Assembly: GCF_003007685.1 (NCBI RefSeq)
Contig: NZ_PXNN01000017.1
Location: forward strand, 843,858-907,857
Direction of reading: 5' to 3'
Length of the DNA stretch: 64,000 bases
Origin: Marinobacter halophilus
GTDB lineage: Bacteria; Pseudomonadota; Gammaproteobacteria; Pseudomonadales; Oleiphilaceae
Position numbers and translations under genes: made by a program. How positions within the stretch are numbered: the first letter of the stretch is position 1; every line of letters begins with the position of its first letter. Below, piece by piece: positions 59,146-64,000 of the stretch. The notes beneath the pieces were generated by a model. The model saw only the letters and a list, made by a program, of their open reading frames with translations. It had not been told where the DNA came from and ran no database searches.

Positions 59146-60287
59146 CAGGACGCCTCCACGGCAAAGGGTTGGCCATGTTCCGGCCACTGAGCGTCCGGAA
59201 CGATGACGATCTTGCCGAGGTAATTGCTGCCCCGGTTGACGAAGTAGTCTTCCGCCCGGTGCAGGTCCGACAGTTTGAACGCGCCGTGCAAGACCGGTTT
59301 GAGCTGGCCTTCGCGAATCCAGGTCATCAGTTGACTGGCTTCTTCGCGGGTGCCGTGAGACACCCCATAAATCCGCACCTGATACAGGTAAATGCGGGTC
59401 CACAGGATTTCGCTGATGTTGCCACCGCTGGCGCCGGCAATGCTCAGGCGCGGGTAGGTGCTGCGGGCGTTCATGTCGAAGATCATGGCGTCGATGAAGT
59501 GGTCGGTCATCTCGCCGCCGACCAGGTCCATCACCGCATCCAGGGGTTTGCCACCGGTCGCGGCTTTCGTTCGCTCCAAGAAGCTGTCCATGTTGCTGCG
59601 GTCGAGCACCACCTCGGCCCCCAGTTTCAACAGTGGTTCCGCCTTGTCTTTCTGGCTCAGCGCATAGGGAATGGCACCCATGATGCGGCAGAGCTGGATC
59701 AATGCTGTGCCCACCCCGCCACTGGCACCGGTCACCAGCACGTGTTCGCCCGCGGTAACCTTGGCCGCCGTGAGCATGTGGTAGGCGGTCTGATAGGAGC
59801 ACATGCCCAGGGCCGCCAGTTCGGCATCGGCCAGCTCCGGGTTGGGGATGTGATGGAACTGATCGGATGGCAGGGCGACGTACTCGGCGTAACCGCCATC
59901 GGCACCATGACCGTAATAATCCGGGGTCAGGTTGATGTCGGTCCGCTCGTTGGCGTAGATGTTGAAATCCAGCAGCCCTCGCTCGCCTAGACGGGCTTCG
60001 CTGACGCCCTCACCCACCGCGACAACCCGGCCGACAATGTCGGCGCCCTGGATGCGCGGGAAGCTGAACGTGGGTTTGCCGCCCATCTGGAACGAGGTCA
60101 TCTCGCCCTTTTTCGTGGGGTACAGGCCTTGACGGGCCTTGCGGTCGGTGTTGTTCTTGGCCGTTGCCGTAACCTGCACCAGCACGTCTCCCGGGCCCGG
60201 CCGGGGTGTGGCCACATCCTGATAGCAGAGCTTGTCGATGCCGCCATGGCCGGTAAGCACCATGGCTTTCATGGAGGTAGGAATCAT
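59145..60287 (-). CDS. Zinc-type alcohol dehydrogenase / quinone reductase-like oxidoreductase
   Basis: This MDR-superfamily protein of 380 residues has the N-terminal catalytic domain (SMKAMVLTGHGGIDKLCYQD; IQGADIVGRVVAVGEGV) and an NADPH-binding fold (GEHVLVTGASGGVGTALIQL). The usual zinc-ligand cysteines are not evident, which fits the quinone oxidoreductase branch. It is translationally coupled to the proline-racemase-like gene, so both should act on the same substrate, perhaps a cyclic imino acid derivative. ATG 60287 follows GGAAGAG. Confidence 0.85.
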   Translation of the reverse strand: MIPTSMKAMVLTGHGGIDKLCYQDVATPRPGPGDVLVQVTATAKNNTDRKARQGLYPTKKGEMTSFQMGGKPTFSFPRIQGADIVGRVVAVGEGVSEARLGERGLLDFNIYANERTDINLTPDYYGHGADGGYAEYVALPSDQFHHIPNPELADAELAALGMCSYQTAYHMLTAAKVTAGEHVLVTGASGGVGTALIQLCRIMGAIPYALSQKDKAEPLLKLGAEVVLDRSNMDSFLERTKAATGGKPLDAVMDLVGGEMTDHFIDAMIFDMNARSTYPRLSIAGASGGNISEILWTRIYLYQVRIYGVSHGTREEASQLMTWIREGQLKPVLHGAFKLSDLHRAEDYFVNRGSNYLGKIVIVPDAQWPEHGQPFAVEAS

Positions 60288-60370
60288 CAGGCGATACTCT
60301 TCCCTGGCTGGTGGAGTTCTCATCCCATCAGAGTAGGCAAGATTCTAGCCTGTGTCAGGCGCGCGGGCGG

Positions 60371-61474
60371 CTAACGTGCAATTACTTTGTAGACCGGACG
60401 AAGTCGTGGAATCTGCTTGAGCACCACCTGGATCACCGTCATCAACGGCACCGCCAGCAGCACACCCACCGGGCCCCATAACCAACCCCAGAAGAAGATG
60501 GAAACAAAAATGATGACGGGATTGATGGCCATACGGAAACCATGAATCCAGGGCTCCAGGAAAAAACCCACAATGATGGTCAACAGAGCAAAACTCAGTG
60601 GCGCAATGGCCATCAACCAGATGGTGTCCAGCGTGATTGCGGAGACAATCGCCAGTAACGTAATGGTCAGCATATTGCCAAGATAAGGTATGAATCTGGC
60701 CAGGCCGGCAATCAGGCCCCACATGGCGGGGTCTGGCAACCCTGCGGCCCAACAGATCAGACCGGTAAGCACACCAACGGAAAGGTTGCTTAAACCCAGC
60801 ACCGCCAGAAACTGGGCAATCTGATGCTGGGAATCGTGGGTAATTCTCAGCGCCGTTTTGCGCTGTGGTCTTGGCAGTTGTTTGACGAAGTTGCGGATCA
60901 TCCTGTCGCCGCTGACCAGCAGGAAATACGTCAGCGCTAACGCCAGCGCCAGGCCCGCCACACCGTTGCGAACCTTGGACATCAGCTGGCTGCGCCAGGA
61001 GTCGGTTTGCAGCACCACGGTGGTGGGTTTCGATTCTTCATTATCCGAAAGGCCCTCCACCGATTTCTCCACCTGCTCGGCGGACTCACTGACCCTGTCC
61101 AGTTGGCGCATGATTTCACTGTCACCTACCAGCAAGCGCGACAAACCTTGCGGGGCCTTTTCCGCCCATTCCAGGGCAGGCGAGGCTACGGTGGCCCCTA
61201 TCCCGACGATACCTGCGAGCACAATCAGAACCAATACCAGCGAACTCACCACCTTGGGCACCCGCCATTTGATCTCCGCCTTATTCACCAGTGGTGACAA
61301 CAGCAGACTGGTGAGCAGCGCGAGGATAATCGGCAGGATGATCTGATGGGCGAGATAAAGCGTGTACAGAATGCCAAGTATGAATAGTCCATAGATGGGC
61401 GTGGACAACTCAGCTAAAGAGGTTTTACGCGGCTGCTCTTGGGGTGCCGTGTTATCGGGCGATCGCTCATCCAT
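60371..61474 (-). CDS. AI-2E family transporter (PerM/TqsA-like)
   Basis: This 367-residue inner-membrane protein has the AI-2E family arrangement: two N-terminal helices (YGLFILGILYTLYLAHQIIL, then PIILALLTSLLLSPLV), a soluble middle with helices (LDRVSESAEQVEKSVEGLSD), and a helix-rich C-terminus including GLIAGLARFIPYLGNMLTIT and FVSIFFWGWLWGPVGVLLAV. The family includes autoinducer exporters and ion exchangers; which one is unknown. It stands alone. Confidence 0.88.
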   Translation of the reverse strand: MDERSPDNTAPQEQPRKTSLAELSTPIYGLFILGILYTLYLAHQIILPIILALLTSLLLSPLVNKAEIKWRVPKVVSSLVLVLIVLAGIVGIGATVASPALEWAEKAPQGLSRLLVGDSEIMRQLDRVSESAEQVEKSVEGLSDNEESKPTTVVLQTDSWRSQLMSKVRNGVAGLALALALTYFLLVSGDRMIRNFVKQLPRPQRKTALRITHDSQHQIAQFLAVLGLSNLSVGVLTGLICWAAGLPDPAMWGLIAGLARFIPYLGNMLTITLLAIVSAITLDTIWLMAIAPLSFALLTIIVGFFLEPWIHGFRMAINPVIIFVSIFFWGWLWGPVGVLLAVPLMTVIQVVLKQIPRLRPVYKVIAR

Positions 61475-61681
61475 GGAAAATCCGACCTTGAGAATGAACC
61501 CGGTGTCAGTAACCAGGCCAGTGATGGTTTCGGCCCTGATGTTCCGGGCTCAACGGCCAAACAGTTTAGCGTTCACGCCGCTTCTCTGCATTAACGGAAA
61601 ATGACGGACACAGAATGAACCGCAAGACCCCCTGCGCTCGTATTATCGTGCACTGAAGTACCTCACCGATCGGAGAACCTT

Positions 61682-62050
61682 ATGCCGCCGCGTTACGAAA
61701 CCCTGTTTTACGATGGCAGCTGTCCGCTGTGCGCGAAAGAAATCCGCACACTTCGCAAGCTCCAGAGAGGGGATCTGATCTTCGCAGACATCCACCAGCA
61801 AGCACCGGACAACGCCCAGCTGCCCTCACAGGAGGCACTGTTGCGCCGACTCCACCTGATGACCTGGACCGGCGAATGGGTCACCGGGCTGCCTGCAAAC
61901 GTGCGGGCCTGGTCTCACACCCGGTTAGGCTTCGTGTTCAAACCGTTGCTGTGGCCGGTCATCTTCCCGGTCGCCAACAAGGTCTATGAAACCTGGGCGG
62001 ACCGGCGCTTTGACAAGAAGTATGCTTGTGCGGTGAGGGTTAACCCGTAG
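61682..62050 (+). CDS. Thiol-disulfide oxidoreductase DCC family (DUF393)
   Basis: This 122-residue protein has the DCC signature LFYDGSCPLCAKEIRTL, with a CxxC redox pair, and HLMTWTGEWVTG in the second half. Family members are predicted thioredoxin-like oxidoreductases. GGAGAACCTT precedes ATG 61682. Single gene unit. Confidence 0.88.
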   Translation: MPPRYETLFYDGSCPLCAKEIRTLRKLQRGDLIFADIHQQAPDNAQLPSQEALLRRLHLMTWTGEWVTGLPANVRAWSHTRLGFVFKPLLWPVIFPVANKVYETWADRRFDKKYACAVRVNP

Positions 62051-62125
62051 CACACTGCGAGGCGCCGTGTGCTGGTTCGATTACCGTTCCGCCGGTTTCA
62101 GTAGTGCGCTCGATAAATGCGGAAC

Positions 62126-62737
62126 CTATACCAACTGACTTATTTCTGCCCCTTCGGGAATCAAGGATGGTGTCTGTGGTTTCCGGCCCTTGAGCATATT
62201 CGCCAGGCGACGCTCACGAACCGTGTGGATGGAAGGATCGAGCTTCAGCACCTTTAATGGCAAAGGATCTCCCTCATTCAACTTGTCGAACAGCTCGGCT
62301 TTATTCAGATAGAAAGCACCACTGCAATCCTGCCCATTGAACTGAAAATCAAATTCAACCAACAGGTTGCACTGGTAATAGCCGTCGCCCAATGGCCGGT
62401 TGTTATTGTCGTACTCCTGGTGAAACTGGCAGTCAGCCTCTTTCCTGATGAGAACCCCATCCACTTCCACACCGTGTTTACGCAACAAGGCCTGTTCGTA
62501 GTAATAGCCGATACTTGAGTACGTGGCGACAAACGAGTAAATGAACAAGAACGAACCTATCAGCGCGAAAAAGGCTCCGAAGATCATGGCGCCCCATTCG
62601 CCAAAGCCAAGATAGAAAACGCCGCCTCCTACAACGCCGAAACAAAGCCCCATGCCCAGTAACGTAAAGAAACCACCAAGGTTATCTTTGACTGCCAACC
62701 ACAGAAGCGGCCAGTCAGTGGTGCCTTTTCTGCGCAT
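62126..62737 (-). CDS. Membrane protein of unknown function
   Basis: A protein of 203 residues with two membrane helices (FFTLLGMGLCFGVVGGGVFY; FGAFFALIGSFLFIYSFVAT) and a soluble C-terminal domain (GVEVDGVLIRKEADCQFHQE; YQCNLLVEFDFQFNGQDCSG; GDPLPLKVLKLDPSIHTVRE) of a beta-rich type resembling DUF3592-like proteins. ATG 62737 has GGAG upstream; the frame continues toward the IS end but that start is artificial. The insertion element begins about 60 bases upstream, so its native promoter may be displaced. Confidence 0.65.
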   Translation of the reverse strand: MRRKGTTDWPLLWLAVKDNLGGFFTLLGMGLCFGVVGGGVFYLGFGEWGAMIFGAFFALIGSFLFIYSFVATYSSIGYYYEQALLRKHGVEVDGVLIRKEADCQFHQEYDNNNRPLGDGYYQCNLLVEFDFQFNGQDCSGAFYLNKAELFDKLNEGDPLPLKVLKLDPSIHTVRERRLANMLKGRKPQTPSLIPEGAEISQLV

Positions 62738-62839
62738 ATTGCTCTCCGTCAGGATCGAAAAGACTAACTGGCTAACTTTGGCAGAAATGACGTGTTCACC
62801 GGTAATCCCCCCATTTTTAACGGGGTTCAAAAGTAGACC

Positions 62840-63667
62840 TCAGGCCAGCATGGCCAACTTCTGTTGAGGAGTAATTCCTCCGAGTCCCATATTGGGTCGT
62901 TCGTGATTGTAGTGCCAGAGCCAGCGGGTGGCATAGTCCTGAACTTCTTCGGTGCTGTCGAACAGATACTGTGCCAGCCAATCGTAACGGACCGTTCGGT
63001 TGTAGCGTTCGATGTAGGCGTTCTGCTGCGGCTTGCCCGGCTGGATAAACGCCAGTTTGATCTCTCGTTGTTCGGCCCACGCTGCCAGCTTGCCGCTGAT
63101 GTACTCAGGTCCGTTGTCACAGCGGATAGAACGCGGTTTACCCCGCCATTCAATGATCTGCTCCAGTGACCGGATAACCCGCTCTGCCGGAAGCGAGAAG
63201 TCCACTTCGATGCCAAGCCCCTCGCGGTTAAAGTCATCGATCACATTCAGCAGCCGGTAACTGCGTCCGTCGTTGAGCTGGTCGTGCATGAAGTCCATCG
63301 ACCAACTGTCGTTGATCATTTCCGGCACAGCCAGTGGCTCCGGCTTTTCACGAACCAGGCGTTTCTTGGGCTTGATGCGCAGATTCAGTTCCAGCTCACG
63401 GTAAATCCGATAGACCCGTTTGTGGTTCCAGGCGAAGCCCTTCACATTGCGCAGGTGCAGGAAGCACAGACCAAACCCCCAGTTACGTTGGTTGTGGGTC
63501 AATCTGATCAGCCAGTCCGCGATCTCGGCGTTTTCGCTGCTCAGCTTGGGCTGGTAGCGGTAGCAGGTCTCGCTGATGCTGAACATCCAACACGCCAGCC
63601 GAATGCTGACGCGCTTTTCATTAACGGCTTTTTGCGCCATCTCACGGCGACGAGACGGCTTTACCAC
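62840..63667 (-). CDS. IS3-family transposase OrfB
   Basis: This 275-residue integrase-type catalytic protein has an HTH_21-like region ([20 protein letters not shown]), then the DDE core: [10 protein letters not shown] with the first Asp, [14 protein letters not shown] with the second and [17 protein letters not shown] with the Glu. The C-terminal tail [20 protein letters not shown] is typical of the IS407-like group. It is expressed as an OrfAB fusion by frameshifting on the A7G run near 63668-63674. Confidence 0.92.
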   Translation of the reverse strand: MVKPSRRREMAQKAVNEKRVSIRLACWMFSISETCYRYQPKLSSENAEIADWLIRLTHNQRNWGFGLCFLHLRNVKGFAWNHKRVYRIYRELELNLRIKPKKRLVREKPEPLAVPEMINDSWSMDFMHDQLNDGRSYRLLNVIDDFNREGLGIEVDFSLPAERVIRSLEQIIEWRGKPRSIRCDNGPEYISGKLAAWAEQREIKLAFIQPGKPQQNAYIERYNRTVRYDWLAQYLFDSTEEVQDYATRWLWHYNHERPNMGLGGITPQQKLAMLA

Positions 63668-63927
63668 TTTTTTTCGATGGCTTCCTTGAGGATGTCAGCC
63701 TTCAACCGTTCCTCGGCATACATCTTCTTGAGCCGGCGGTTTTCATCCTCCAGCTCTTTCAAGCGGGCCATCATGGACGCATCCATGCCACCGAATTTAG
63801 CCCGCCATTTGTAAAACGACGCACTGCTCATGCCATGCTCACGACACAGCTCCGGCACCGGTACACCATTCTCGGCTTGTTTCAGGATCGACAAGATCTG
63901 GCTGTCGGAAAAACGTGACTTCTTCAT
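63661..63927 (-). CDS. IS3-family transposase OrfA
   Basis: A protein of 88 residues with a helix-turn-helix ([40 protein letters not shown]) and a C-terminal leucine-zipper-like coiled coil ([20 protein letters not shown]). It binds the element ends. ATG 63927 is preferred over a longer frame. Its 3' end overlaps orfB, with the slippery sequence AAAAAAAG near the stop. Confidence 0.9.
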   Translation of the reverse strand: MKKSRFSDSQILSILKQAENGVPVPELCREHGMSSASFYKWRAKFGGMDASMMARLKELEDENRRLKKMYAEERLKADILKEAIEKKW

Positions 63928-64000
63928 GCAGAATCTCCCTGCGTGTAGCTTACGGAAAATTCTACTTTTGATCACCGTTGTTTTTCGGGGGGATTACCCA

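Larger units (their letters stand above)
62802..63998 (-). mobile_element. Complete IS3-family insertion sequence
   Basis: The element of about 1.2 kb is bounded by inverted repeats: GGTAATCCCCCCATTTTTAA at 62802 and, on the minus strand from 63998, GGTAATCCCCCCGAAAAAC. It encodes orfA and orfB in the usual overlapping frames. The window ends two bases beyond the right repeat, so target duplication cannot be checked on that side. Confidence 0.85.

Noticed and set aside
58093..59802. A 569-codon reading of the proline-racemase-like gene
   Set aside because: The first 219 codons are antisense-like, low-complexity sequence lying inside the oxidoreductase gene. The homologous protein starts at 59145.

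Overview
The window looks like a chromosomal segment of a marine gammaproteobacterium, most probably Marinobacter or a close relative. This is inferred from gene content and from a moderately GC-rich sequence, not from a ribosomal gene; no rRNA or tRNA was seen.

Layout. 1-6 kb: small genes (PaaI-type thioesterase, PF10118 hydrolase, HxlR regulator, secreted lipoprotein hydrolase) mixed with fused fragments of broken genes. 5.9-18.4 kb: a 2-aminoethylphosphonate (AEP) locus with a three-gene ABC importer, phnW, phnX, a flavin oxidoreductase, a GntR/UTRA regulator, an EamA transporter, a HAD phosphatase and a large exported purple-acid-phosphatase-like lipoprotein. Five near-identical palindromes (consensus CTGGTNTANACCAG) lie before these units and point to one regulon. 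18.4-24.6 kb: an accessory patchwork of truncated genes, a Phd/YoeB-type toxin-antitoxin pair and a short Rho-like ATPase bordered by two copies of an attC-like repeat. 24.6-36.9 kb: a CheB/DUF3618/holin-like envelope operon, LemA and TPM-domain genes, a 658-residue protein of unknown function, an AtoE-type transporter and a DUF2235 hydrolase.

37-50.6 kb: branched-chain amino acid metabolism. A LIV-type ABC transporter, an acyl-CoA synthetase with a thioesterase, and the valine operon mmsA - acyl-CoA dehydrogenase - enoyl-CoA hydratase - 3-hydroxyisobutyryl-CoA hydrolase - mmsB, with a divergent AraC regulator. Palindromes resembling LiuR sites precede two of these units. 50.6-60.3 kb: an amidohydrolase, an XdhC-like protein, a spermidine/putrescine-type ABC transporter and a proline-racemase-superfamily enzyme with a quinone-reductase-like partner. 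60.3-64 kb: an AI-2E family permease, a DCC thiol oxidoreductase, a membrane protein and a complete IS3-family element at the right edge.

Two things stand out. One is the Rho-like protein, which has the ATPase core of Rho but no room for its N-terminal RNA-binding domain and sits in a cassette-like setting. The other is the set of 'micro-mosaics' near 3, 5, 18-20 and 22-24 kb, where pieces of unrelated genes are joined within a few hundred bases, often with internal deletions.
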